Positions 1 to 8,069 of a stretch of DNA of 64,000 nt are shown here, in pieces. A model generated the notes under the pieces. That model was not told the origin of the DNA. It saw only the letters and a program-made list of their open reading frames with translations, and did not search any database. This stretch comes from UBA7672 sp965229115 (GTDB taxonomy: Bacteria; Pseudomonadota; Alphaproteobacteria; Caulobacterales; Hyphomonadaceae): positions 70,348 to 134,347 of the forward strand of contig CBDDIR010000002.1 of the NCBI GenBank assembly GCA_965229115.1. Direction: 5' to 3'. The position numbers were made by a program, and so were the translations under genes. Positions within the stretch are counted from its first letter, which is position 1. Each line of letters opens with the position of its first letter.

Positions 1-775
1 GATCAGCTCTAAGCTGGCCGATCTCGCTTGCATCGGAAAGGATAAAAGGAGACACCAGCTTGCGAGGGTGTCGCAAGTCAACTGCTCGTATGTTCGGAAC
101 AAAAAATTCTGCGACGCACGCTACCTCGCCTGTATGAGGACGCACTTCCGAAGCTGCCGTATCTGGCAGTGATCCGAGATAGAGATACGGAATGCCAGCA
201 GGGTTCGCTCTGCCATGCGAGGTCCTTCTCTTGGGAGGCGGTCCCATTTTGTCTATCGTGAAAGTCTCGTCATCTGTCCGGATGCGTGCTCTAAACCATT
301 GCTCCGGCAATTCGGGAGCCAGCAATAAATCGAGCAGTTGACGAAGCCGGGCCTCATCAATGGTGACGTCTAGAAACCAACGATTCCTATACATCATCTC
401 ATCGCGCAACGTCTCCCACTTAGCCAGGCCCTCGCTCACATAGCTCGAAGACGGAACAAAACGGTGGCGCACGACATCGCCGTTGTCGAGGATCTCGCCA
501 AGCAGCTCTTTCGCATGGGCTAAGTCCATGGTGTGATGGGTAAAAAGCTCCCAGTCTTCCTTCATCCACTCGACAAGCGACTTTCCATTTTCTCGCGGCT
601 CGTAGACGTTTACTAAGAGTTCGAACCAGGGCGAAAGCTGATTTGGCTCGACCAACAGAACGTCATCAGTTCCGCAGAAACTGCACTTTCCCTTGGCTGG
701 GTTCAACGTAGGAAAAATGTCATCGCGAAGACCACGATCGTCAAAGCACTCCGGGCAGCAGTATCTCTTCTCCAT
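1..775 (-). CDS. RES-domain protein with N-terminal zinc ribbon (partial, C-terminus beyond window)
   Basis: The reading frame opens with ATG at 775 and runs off the left edge, giving about 258 visible residues. The N-terminus has two Cys pairs (CCPEC and CSFCG, residues 6-34) that look like a zinc ribbon. A helical stretch (about 40-140) resembles the HEPN-like segment found before some RES domains. A RES-like core follows with GRANPAGIPYLYLGS and then an EVRPHTGE motif. RES enzymes consume NAD+ by phosphorolysis and usually act as toxins; that activity is family knowledge, and toxin or defence use here is inferred. It lies 8 bp behind the sce7725 gene on the same strand and is probably translated from the same message. 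The frame is open to base 1, so the full length is unknown. Confidence 0.75.
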   Translation of the reverse strand, partial: MEKRYCCPECFDDRGLRDDIFPTLNPAKGKCSFCGTDDVLLVEPNQLSPWFELLVNVYEPRENGKSLVEWMKEDWELFTHHTMDLAHAKELLGEILDNGDVVRHRFVPSSSYVSEGLAKWETLRDEMMYRNRWFLDVTIDEARLRQLLDLLLAPELPEQWFRARIRTDDETFTIDKMGPPPKRRTSHGRANPAGIPYLYLGSLPDTAASEVRPHTGEVACVAEFFVPNIRAVDLRHPRKLVSPFILSDASEIGQLRAD

Positions 776-783
776 GGTCAGGC

Positions 784-1719
784 TCAGCCGAGAAACGCCG
801 CCAGAGTTTCGATGTGGTGCTTCATACTCAGCTTTTTGACATAACCAAGTCCCGGGAAGTGCCCTTTCGCGTATAGGTCTCGGAATTCCGTGATCGCGCT
901 GGTTTCGAGGAGCTTCGAATCCCCGCCTTCGAGTTTTTTGATTAGTTTTGCCAGAGCTTGTCCGAACTTGCCCGCCGGGTCCGTCGGAGTGCTATTCGTG
1001 TCCGAAACGAAATGGTAGATATACATGACATTGTCTTTGTCGGGGTCGATAAACGTAAGGTGGATTGCCACAGCGTAAGCGGGCCCGCCGCCTTCACTGT
1101 AGGCATCGCCGACCGTAAGAAAATCGCCGAACCCAGCCATGCCAAGCTCGCCATATGTGACATGAAGGTCTGAGAACTCTTCGACAGGCGGATAGTCTGC
1201 ATTCTTTTGGCGGTTAAAGCCGTCCCTGATAAGAACACGCTCGCCCGCACTAAAATGCTTCCAGTAGAGCAGCTTAGAGTGGCTATCGACGAACACGTTG
1301 GACATGCCGGGCAGTTCGGCACCGAATGCGGTAGCCAGCGCTTTCGGCTCAGTAAAGCCTGCGTGGACAAATACCGGATAATGATCAGCATGAGCGTGAT
1401 AGCACGCAATTGCATCATCGACCGTCATGCTACTGCGCAACAAGATACCCGCAGCAACGGCGTCGTTACCGATGTATCCCTCTCTGAGCAGTTTCGTGAT
1501 GTTAGCCCCATCCTCTTGGTGGTCACCATGATAAGGATTGATGATGACGACCGCCTGGCTTCCAGCATCACTTAGCGCTTTCAGGGCCTTCTCGAGGCCC
1601 CCAAGCGCCTCACGCACCGGCTCGATGATCGGAATAAAACCGCTTGATGCCAACAACGGCGCGGTTTCCCGCAACGTTATGAGTTCAAACTGCTTCCCAC
1701 GAAAATACGGACGATACAC
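784..1719 (-). CDS. sce7725 family protein
   Basis: 311 residues starting MYRPYFRGKQFELITLRE, the characteristic opening of the sce7725 family (related to the 'beta family' proteins, probably a TIM-barrel-like fold). No catalytic function is established and I do not assign one. The protein has no signal peptide or membrane segment. It starts 2 bp after the sce7726 stop and ends 8 bp before the RES-domain gene, so the three genes form one operon. The sce7725/sce7726 pair recurs together in bacteria, as the family names suggest, so the two products probably work in one complex or pathway. The family call rests on recognition of the N-terminus and on the partner gene. Confidence 0.75.
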   Translation of the reverse strand: MYRPYFRGKQFELITLRETAPLLASSGFIPIIEPVREALGGLEKALKALSDAGSQAVVIINPYHGDHQEDGANITKLLREGYIGNDAVAAGILLRSSMTVDDAIACYHAHADHYPVFVHAGFTEPKALATAFGAELPGMSNVFVDSHSKLLYWKHFSAGERVLIRDGFNRQKNADYPPVEEFSDLHVTYGELGMAGFGDFLTVGDAYSEGGGPAYAVAIHLTFIDPDKDNVMYIYHFVSDTNSTPTDPAGKFGQALAKLIKKLEGGDSKLLETSAITEFRDLYAKGHFPGLGYVKKLSMKHHIETLAAFLG

Positions 1720-1721
1720 TC

Positions 1722-2690
1722 TCAGCTCCAGGCCATCGCGATAGAAAGCGGCGTCTCGACGGCTTCGACCAACTTGATGTGTTCGGAGCGCTTGACGGGA
1801 ATCGATATTGCCGCAGCCTGCAATGACTCGGGAAGTTGGTCAACAAGTTCAACCAGAGGAGTTAGGTTTCGAGTCCGCTTTAGTGTTCTAACCATCTCAT
1901 TGTGAAGTATGCTGGGATCGAGATCGGCGAAAATCGTCCGAAGCGCGCCGTGAAGTTGGGTATTCGGCACTTGTGGTATCTCCCGACCTAGCGCCTTAAG
2001 AATCGCTGCGGCTTCTGCAGACCGGAGAGATTCAAAAACAGTCTGCGGGCAAACCCTATCCGGACGATTGACGCCTTCGCGTTCCGTGGAAATTTGGTAC
2101 CGCTTGGATAGGCATAAGACGCCTGTGTCTTCTGGCACTGCCGCGAGCACCCCCTCCACGTGATCTTCGCTCGCAATCACGTTGACCTTCGCGAACACCT
2201 TTTTATAGTTCGCGACTTGGTTCGACAGCCTGGCCAACGAGTCCCGCTCAGACTTTATTTCGTAGACCGTCGCCGTCCCGTTAAGGATAACAAGATCTGC
2301 TTTGCAGGTCCCTGCACGGAATTCAGTTAGCATAGAGGCGGTGCGGAGCGAATGCGTGCCCATCAAAATCTTATGGCTGATGGCGCTGCGGTAAATGTAC
2401 TCATTGCGCTGCCCTGATACCCGCAGCACGGCGAATGCACGATCGAATGCGTCACCGACGCTCGCGCCGGCATCGCACAAACCCGCTAGCCCGACCTCGT
2501 CGGCCAATCGCCGGAATAGTCCCGAGCGCCCTTTCTTCGCCATTTCCCGAAAAACGGCTGATGAGAATAGGCGCGACAAGACCACTAGCTCTGTTTTGTT
2601 GTTTCGTGCCAATTCCGATTTCCTAGAGCGGCGCAATGGGTGACATTGTACAAGCCGCGCCCCTTCGGCGATATCGCCAAAATAGCGCAC
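1722..2690 (-). CDS. sce7726 family protein, PD-(D/E)XK nuclease-like
   Basis: 322 residues in the longest reading. The family-like region begins near VVLSRLFSSAVFREMAKKG (about residue 36), so the true start could lie downstream of 2690. In the middle, an acidic residue in EFRAG is followed by KADLVILNG and then YEIKSERD, with a Q..NY motif behind it. This spacing is that of a PD-(D/E)XK nuclease fold (E, D, E-x-K, Q); the fold assignment is my inference. The C-terminal third is helical and unrecognised. It is the first gene of the minus-strand sce7726-sce7725-RES operon, whose promoter must lie between here and the divergent phosphatase gene. Confidence 0.7.
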   Translation of the reverse strand: MRYFGDIAEGARLVQCHPLRRSRKSELARNNKTELVVLSRLFSSAVFREMAKKGRSGLFRRLADEVGLAGLCDAGASVGDAFDRAFAVLRVSGQRNEYIYRSAISHKILMGTHSLRTASMLTEFRAGTCKADLVILNGTATVYEIKSERDSLARLSNQVANYKKVFAKVNVIASEDHVEGVLAAVPEDTGVLCLSKRYQISTEREGVNRPDRVCPQTVFESLRSAEAAAILKALGREIPQVPNTQLHGALRTIFADLDPSILHNEMVRTLKRTRNLTPLVELVDQLPESLQAAAISIPVKRSEHIKLVEAVETPLSIAMAWS

Positions 2691-2981
2691 CTGAGATTTA
2701 ATATGCCGCAGTTGGGATCAACCCGATGGCCAATCAAGACAGGCAACCGTGATCTCGGAATTGGCAACACGAAGCGCAGGCTTTGGGTAACTATGGCGAA
2801 CAAAATCGGGGCCCCGAGGCCTTAACCTCGCCGGTAGGCCAAACGGGTTGCTTACTTTCGTTGATAAAGTAGTCGAACCTTCGGTTGAGATCTTGTCCAT
2901 CGCCGAGAACACTCTAACGTGGCGGGATGAACTGTGGCCGTGTCGGCAGAACGACGCCGCGGCGCTGGTTGATTGATTTAT
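2691..2981. promoter_or_regulatory. Intergenic region between divergent operons
   Basis: About 290 bp between the sce7726 operon (leftward) and the PP2C/kinase operon (rightward). Both operons must initiate here because no other upstream space exists. I see no convincing operator palindrome, no RNA gene and no credible ORF. Confidence 0.4.
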
Positions 2982-4109
2982 ATGACTTCGGCCTGGCAGG
3001 TATTGGCCCAGGATGTAAGCAGGATCGAGATGACGTTTTTTCAGCAGAAGATCGAAAAGTGGCTGTTCAGAGAGGTCCCTGAGCGCGCGGTATCGCAGCC
3101 CTACGATCTTCCTGCGGTGGTGTTGACGACGGATGTCGGATTACAGCGGACCGAAAACCAGGATCGCGTGGCCGCGTTTTCAATAGACGGCCCGAATGGA
3201 GATCGGCTTAAAGTCGTCGCGGTAGTCGATGGTATGGGAGGTATGCGTGATGGAGCAAAATGCGCCACGCTCGCTCTGACCAGCTTCTTTACTGGGCTCG
3301 CATCGTCTCGCGGTCACATCCAACAAAGAGCATATCGGGCGATATCGCTCGCCAACGACACCGTCTTCAAGTTCGCCGGCGGAAAGGGGGGCGCAACGCT
3401 TTCCGCTATTGTTATGGATAGCCGGGGGACGGCATACATCGTCCATCTCGGCGACAGTAGAGTGTACAGCTTCGGACACAACTCACGCGTCGAACGTCTT
3501 ACGAAAGATGACTCGCTGGCCGAGGCCGTTGGCGGACATGGCCGAGAGCTCCTTCAGTTCGTCGGAATGGGTCCGGAAATGCAGCCCTTCCTGAGCGAGG
3601 TCCCAAAAGAAACGAGGAATCTAGCTATCACAAGTGATGGCATTCATTTCATTGAGGCGCCGACACTGCAGAGTGTGCTTCTCAACTCGTCAACTATCCG
3701 AAGCGCCGCCGAGCGACTCGCCGCCTTAGCGCGCTGGTGCGGCGGGCCCGACAACGCTTCTGGCGCATTCATAGACCTGCCGTTGCTTGCCCAGGAAATA
3801 CATTCACCATCGTTAGTTAGCGCTCAGATTTGGGACCCATTCGGTAGTCTCAGTTTTAATATGGAACCGGACGATCCCGGTGAATTGAGCAATTTCCACC
3901 AAAAGCCACTGCAAAATTTCGAGGGCGAAAACGAAGCAAAAAGTCCGCACCTTGACGACAAAAAATCGCCCCGCGATCCCCAGGTTCAGCGCGGCACGAA
4001 AAAGAATACTAAGCGGAAGAAAAAAGAAAGTGTCCCCAAACAGGACATACAGCTCGAAATAAAAATTGAGGGGAACTCGGGGGAAGAGAACGGTGATAAT
4101 CGCCAATAG
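2982..4109 (+). CDS. PP2C-family (PPM) Ser/Thr protein phosphatase
   Basis: About 375 residues. All metal-site motifs of PPM phosphatases are present in order: R-TENQD, VVDGMGG, LGDSRVYS, TSDG and GGPDN. It should therefore dephosphorylate phospho-Ser/Thr with two Mn/Mg ions. Residues after about 290 form a charged, Lys-rich, probably disordered tail (a KKNTKRKKKE stretch). The start is uncertain: ATG 2982 is used, but ATG 3030 has an AGGA seven bases upstream and would still keep the whole domain. The next gene starts inside its last 17 bp, so it is translationally coupled to the kinases and probably reverses their phosphorylation. Confidence 0.88.
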   Translation: MTSAWQVLAQDVSRIEMTFFQQKIEKWLFREVPERAVSQPYDLPAVVLTTDVGLQRTENQDRVAAFSIDGPNGDRLKVVAVVDGMGGMRDGAKCATLALTSFFTGLASSRGHIQQRAYRAISLANDTVFKFAGGKGGATLSAIVMDSRGTAYIVHLGDSRVYSFGHNSRVERLTKDDSLAEAVGGHGRELLQFVGMGPEMQPFLSEVPKETRNLAITSDGIHFIEAPTLQSVLLNSSTIRSAAERLAALARWCGGPDNASGAFIDLPLLAQEIHSPSLVSAQIWDPFGSLSFNMEPDDPGELSNFHQKPLQNFEGENEAKSPHLDDKKSPRDPQVQRGTKKNTKRKKKESVPKQDIQLEIKIEGNSGEENGDNRQ

Positions 4110-5142
4110 GTACCAGCCGACAGGAAATACCGACGCGGGGGGCATGGGAGAAATCTTGGAATGCGTCGACCTTCACCTGAAACGGCGGGTGATCGTGAAA
4201 CGATTACAGCTGGGCATTGACGAAAGACGCTTGCTCGATGAGCAAAAAGCGCTGGCTAAAGTGCGGTCCAAGCATGTTGTGCAACTCCACGACATTGTAG
4301 AGCTCGGTTCGGGCAAAAAATCAGAAAAAGCGATCGTGCTTGAGTACATCGACGGCAATAATCTCGCCATCGGTGCGTTCGCACCCGATCGCACCTACCT
4401 CGGTGTAATTTGGCAGATCGCTTGCGGATTGCGAGATATCCATGACGCGGGAGTCATTCACCGCGATATCAAACCTAACAATATCCGTCTCGATAAAGAA
4501 GGCGTGGTCAAGATCATTGATTTTGGACTCGCCCGCTCACGAGACGAGGCGAAGACACGAGGGGTGGTTGGCACCCCAGTTTTTATGGCGCCAGAGCTTT
4601 GGGGCAGCGACACGGTGAGCTTCAACAATTCAATAGACGTCTACGCATTCGGTGTGACCGCCCTCGCCCTACTGAACCAGAGGGTTCCGACAGAACTCGG
4701 AAGCATGCCGCCCAAACCAGTGTCTGTCCCCGCGCTGATCAGCGCCTTTCCGAAAATACCCAATGAGATCATGGCCGTCCTCGTTTCTTGCCTTGACCAT
4801 GCACCATCTCGCCGTCCGACGATGGCGACAGTTCAGAAAATAATCGAACGCCGGCTGCTCGAGAACGAGCATCGCGCACTTGTAGTGATGGATGGGAACA
4901 TACACCATCTTGATAGTAAAAGACGCAAAATAACACTTAATGCCGGCTCCGTTGGATCGATAGCTATCGAATACAATGGCTACGAATTTGTTATTGTAAC
5001 CGTAAGCGGCAGTGTCTTCATTAATAACACCGTAGCAAAGACAGGAACTTCGATGCCAGGTTGCTGTGTGATTACATTCGGAACCGGATCGAACAGACGG
5101 TTCGTCACTTTTGACGTCTCACATCCAGAGGTTATGCCATGA
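4093..5142 (+). CDS. Hanks-type Ser/Thr protein kinase 1
   Basis: About 349 residues from GTG 4093, which has a strong GGGGGAA ribosome site just upstream; a TTG at 4066 would add nine residues. Kinase motifs are complete: a glycine loop (GGMGE), VIVK lysine (about residue 36), HRDIKPNN (123-130), DFG (143-145) and APE (166-168). After about residue 265 comes a beta-rich C-terminal segment that may be a small sensory or FHA-like domain; this is not certain. No transmembrane segment is seen, so the kinase is cytosolic, unlike PASTA-type PknB. It sits between PP2C and a second kinase with overlapping ends (4-bp ATGA overlap downstream). Confidence 0.88.
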   Translation: MIIANRYQPTGNTDAGGMGEILECVDLHLKRRVIVKRLQLGIDERRLLDEQKALAKVRSKHVVQLHDIVELGSGKKSEKAIVLEYIDGNNLAIGAFAPDRTYLGVIWQIACGLRDIHDAGVIHRDIKPNNIRLDKEGVVKIIDFGLARSRDEAKTRGVVGTPVFMAPELWGSDTVSFNNSIDVYAFGVTALALLNQRVPTELGSMPPKPVSVPALISAFPKIPNEIMAVLVSCLDHAPSRRPTMATVQKIIERRLLENEHRALVVMDGNIHHLDSKRRKITLNAGSVGSIAIEYNGYEFVIVTVSGSVFINNTVAKTGTSMPGCCVITFGTGSNRRFVTFDVSHPEVMP

Positions 5143-6209
5143 ACGTGGGGGACGAGATTTCAAACCGATATCGGGTTACAGACACGATTGGTAGCGGCGG
5201 CATGCAGGACGTTTACCTAGCCGAGGACCAACTACTTGGCGTTGACGTCGCGCTTAAGACGCCTCAGCCTGGACAACAGAACAAGCGCTTCTCCCAAAGT
5301 GCAATCATAGCTGCCAAAGTTAACCACCATAATGTTGCAAAGACGCTTGATTACGTCGAGGAAAATGGGCGGCTTTATCTTATTGAAGAGTATGTGCCCG
5401 GCGAAACGTTGGACCATAAACTGAACCGTTTTGGCGCGGTGGATCCCCATCTGGCAGCAAGAGTTTTTCATCACCTCTCTAAAGGCGTGGCGGCATCCCA
5501 TCACGCCGGCGTTGTGCATCGTGATCTCAAACCGAGCAACGTGATTGCTGAACCTGGCGTCAATCTGCACCATTTAAAAATCACTGATTTCGGAATTGCC
5601 ACGCTGACCGCTGAGGTCTTTGCTGACGCTGCGAAAGATGGCGACCTAACCCGATCGACGTCGGGAACCATCAGGGGCGCGCTACCCTTCATGGCGCCTG
5701 AAATGATGTTTCGTGCCCCCGGCGACCATCCCGGCCCAGAAGCGGACATTTGGTCCCTCGGGGCGATGATGTTCAAAGTTATGACCGGTATCTATCCGTT
5801 TGGTGTCTACCTCCAAGCCGCGGTAAATGTGCAAACCCGCAATCGTGCTCCATGGCCAAGCTTTATGACAATCAACGCCCAATACAAGCCTCTCGCCATA
5901 GAATTGCAGTCGATCGTTGAGGCGTGCCTTTCATATGACCCTGAAGACCGACCAACAGCCGACGATCTCGTTCGTCAAATTTCCGGAGTTTGCTACATCA
6001 ATGTTCATCGAAGTGAAGGGGTGATCAATAATCTTATTCAGAACGGATACAGTGGCTTTATAGATGAAGGTGCTGATCCCGTCTTTTTTAGCATGGAGAG
6101 CGTGTACGGAGAACGGCGTCCGGCGGTCCGAAGCAACAATCGCGTATGCTATTCGAAGTTTCCCGGCTCTCCAAGACACCGGGGTCATCCTATTGTAGTT
6201 ATCGACTAA
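5139..6209 (+). CDS. Hanks-type Ser/Thr protein kinase 2 with C-terminal cold-shock-like domain
   Basis: 356 residues, start ATG in the ATGA overlap with kinase 1. Kinase motifs are intact: IGSGGMQDVY, VALK (K40), HRDLKPSN (127-134), DFG (150-152) and MAPE (185-188). Residues about 285-356 read like a cold-shock/OB-fold domain: a GVINN opening, SGFIDEG, DPVFFSMESV, then RV.Y and a final RGHPIVVI strand, matching the usual order of CSD strands (GFI, VFF, V.F). A kinase joined to a nucleic-acid-binding domain would be unusual. The domain call is pattern recognition and needs a profile search. The protein is cytosolic, with no membrane helix. Confidence 0.85.
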   Translation: MNVGDEISNRYRVTDTIGSGGMQDVYLAEDQLLGVDVALKTPQPGQQNKRFSQSAIIAAKVNHHNVAKTLDYVEENGRLYLIEEYVPGETLDHKLNRFGAVDPHLAARVFHHLSKGVAASHHAGVVHRDLKPSNVIAEPGVNLHHLKITDFGIATLTAEVFADAAKDGDLTRSTSGTIRGALPFMAPEMMFRAPGDHPGPEADIWSLGAMMFKVMTGIYPFGVYLQAAVNVQTRNRAPWPSFMTINAQYKPLAIELQSIVEACLSYDPEDRPTADDLVRQISGVCYINVHRSEGVINNLIQNGYSGFIDEGADPVFFSMESVYGERRPAVRSNNRVCYSKFPGSPRHRGHPIVVID

Positions 6210-6254
6210 TATGGCGCGGCTAGGCAGCCGCCGATATGTTGGTCAGGACATAGA

Positions 6255-6282
6255 AGCCGGCAAGCAAAAGTTGTTGCCGGCT
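6255..6282. terminator. Hairpin between convergent kinase and E1 genes
   Basis: A 9-bp perfect stem (AGCCGGCAA / TTGCCGGCT) with a 10-nt loop lies where the two operons converge and touches the E1 stop codon. It may terminate transcription from both sides, although neither side has a clear U-run. Confidence 0.5.
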
Positions 6283-7234
6283 ATGCTACGTCCCTTCGCC
6301 CAGCTGTTTCACTTTTAGGCTGCCAGAATTTAACCCAAACTAAGAGGCGACTCATCCAATAGGTTGAACGACGGCGTGGCAATTCAGTCTCTACCTTCGG
6401 AAATTCATCTTTGACGAGATCGACAAGTTGCCGAACATCGAACTTAGGGTCACCTACGGCGGTGGACGGATAATGAGGGCATGGCTTATCTGCTCTCCTG
6501 CGAAAACGCTCGGATGCCACCATTGTACCTTCGTTCGCGTCATAGGCAAAATATGCTGACCGCGCCGGCTTTCCGTGCCATGGCGTAAACAATTGAACAA
6601 GCAAACCGACGGCCGCAGAGGCTAGGACTCCGTTGGGCCACACGACCTGGGGTTTGCTGCCTGCCTCTCCGTATCGACCTGCCTCGTCAGCTAGAGCATT
6701 GTCAGTCACGATCCCAAGGCAGCGTAGGCAGGGAGCGCCGGGGGAAGACAGCACAACTTGTCCTGCAACCAGAAACTCATCACGCTCACCGAGACGATGC
6801 ACGTCCATTCCCATGTCAATGTAAGGGATCAGGAAACGCCGGCAGAATGCTTCGAGTTCGCTCTTGGCAATGATGCGGTCAACACCGCCAACGACGATGT
6901 CACAAATCCGGAGCTTGTCTGCAACCTCTTGCCATTTAGCCTTGTGGCAGGATACGCGGGCATTTGGATTGACGCTCATGATCACGCGTTTGGATATTTC
7001 TGTTTTAGCACGTCCTTCGGCGACATCTGCCCACGTTCCGCCAACCAGCCGATTGAGGTTGCTATCGGAGATCACGTCGTCATCGATGAGGACAAACCCG
7101 CCAATACCCAGATGTGCCAACTGCTGAACGACATGCGAATTGCCGCCGCCAAGGCCAACAAGACCCACAGTTAGATCGTTGAGATTTTGAGTGCTATCTT
7201 CTCCCAGGAAGCTCTGCCGATCCTGCCAAGTCAT
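6281..7234 (-). CDS. E1-like ThiF/MoeB-family adenylyltransferase
   Basis: 317 residues. The Rossmann ATP site GLVGLGGGNSHV (residues 24-35) is followed by DDDVISDSNLNR (51-62), the conserved D..SNLNR of the ThiF/E1 fold, and a GRAK lysine at 77. CLRC (169-172) plus C252-x-H254 look like the structural zinc site. It should adenylate the C-terminus of the Ubl protein encoded at the other end of this operon. It is the last gene of a four-gene minus-strand operon and overlaps the JAB gene by 4 bp. Tryptophan-rich residues near 285-310 could hold a short membrane-associated tail, but I do not call a helix. Confidence 0.88.
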   Translation of the reverse strand: MTWQDRQSFLGEDSTQNLNDLTVGLVGLGGGNSHVVQQLAHLGIGGFVLIDDDVISDSNLNRLVGGTWADVAEGRAKTEISKRVIMSVNPNARVSCHKAKWQEVADKLRICDIVVGGVDRIIAKSELEAFCRRFLIPYIDMGMDVHRLGERDEFLVAGQVVLSSPGAPCLRCLGIVTDNALADEAGRYGEAGSKPQVVWPNGVLASAAVGLLVQLFTPWHGKPARSAYFAYDANEGTMVASERFRRRADKPCPHYPSTAVGDPKFDVRQLVDLVKDEFPKVETELPRRRSTYWMSRLLVWVKFWQPKSETAGRRDVA

Positions 7235-7740
7235 GAGGCGCTCCAGTCTGCCCGAATAGGAGCAGAAATTCTCTTGAAGGAAGTGATCGGCATCGCCGGA
7301 CGATCTCCTGCCGTCCAGAGCAATCCGTGAACGGAATCGTCGCTCAGCACGAGAAGGCCATGGGGCATCCGTGGCGCAGTCTCGAAAAACCCTGGCACAA
7401 ACGTCACAGCGCTATCCAAGTCAATGCGGCTAAAGCCAGGGCGACCGTGGCCGCCGTGGGTGTGGACATGAAGAAGGGAGCTCGGCGGCCGATAGCTGGC
7501 TTGTGCAGCCTTTCTCATTGCATTCGAGCCGATCTGAGCGCCGACCTTCGGATGCCGCTCATAATCCTCGTCTTCCACGGCCTGATATCCGCGGACTAGC
7601 AACATGATCCCACCTTGCCCGTCGGAAGCTGCTGCAGCGATTAGAAATCCAACCCGCTCATGAGCGAATGGATGGGGGCGATGGAGATCCGCTCGAACTT
7701 TATCGAGAAGATCTCCATTGATTTTCAGACAGACATTCAT
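7231..7740 (-). CDS. JAB/JAMM-family isopeptidase (Mov34/MPN/PAD-1-like)
   Basis: 169 residues. The JAMM zinc site is complete: E28 (HERVGF), H93-x-H95 in HVHTHGGHG, S104 and D107 in FSRIDLD. Family members are zinc metalloproteases that process Ubl precursors or remove conjugated Ubl. It overlaps both the E2-like gene upstream and the E1 gene downstream by 4 bp, so it is co-expressed with them. Its likely substrate is the poly-Ubl protein from the same operon; this is inferred from context. The length is normal for stand-alone bacterial JAB proteins. Confidence 0.88.
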   Translation of the reverse strand: MNVCLKINGDLLDKVRADLHRPHPFAHERVGFLIAAAASDGQGGIMLLVRGYQAVEDEDYERHPKVGAQIGSNAMRKAAQASYRPPSSLLHVHTHGGHGRPGFSRIDLDSAVTFVPGFFETAPRMPHGLLVLSDDSVHGLLWTAGDRPAMPITSFKRISAPIRADWSAS

Positions 7741-8069
7741 TGCAGAGGCCCCAGATGCGCGGCGAGAATTTCATCCCATCCCAACGACGCCGCGACACCG
7801 TTCCATGACATGGCGTGCCAAGTGGTTCCCGCGACGGTATGCGTCGTCCAGTTTTGCCCGCGATTGAGGAAGGGTTTGTCGAGAAACAAGCGTGTGGAAT
7901 ATCCGCTATGATAGCCCAGCATAAGAAGAGCATCGACGGCAACGCGGCCACCCGCATGCTTGATCTTGAGCCCTGGCAGGAAGACAGCCGGCTGGCCGCC
8001 CTCCTGCCAAAGTTCGGCTTTGGGGCAGATTTTGCGGAGCTTCTGTAGTTCGATCGTAGGGCTACTCAT
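7737..8069 (-). CDS. E2/UBC-like protein (prokaryotic E2 family E type)
   Basis: 110 residues in the operon slot where an E2 sits in related Ubl operons. The LP-G...LMLGYHSGYS...F..P.L stretch and W-THT...W......LGWDEIL pattern resemble the minimal bacterial E2 family E. The only cysteine is C15, near the N-terminus. No cysteine follows the central strands where a classical E2 carries its thioester cysteine, so either C15 is used, or the protein is a non-catalytic adaptor. It has 4-bp overlaps with both neighbours. The family call is moderate because the protein is small and divergent. Confidence 0.65.
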   Translation of the reverse strand: MSSPTIELQKLRKICPKAELWQEGGQPAVFLPGLKIKHAGGRVAVDALLMLGYHSGYSTRLFLDKPFLNRGQNWTTHTVAGTTWHAMSWNGVAASLGWDEILAAHLGPLQ

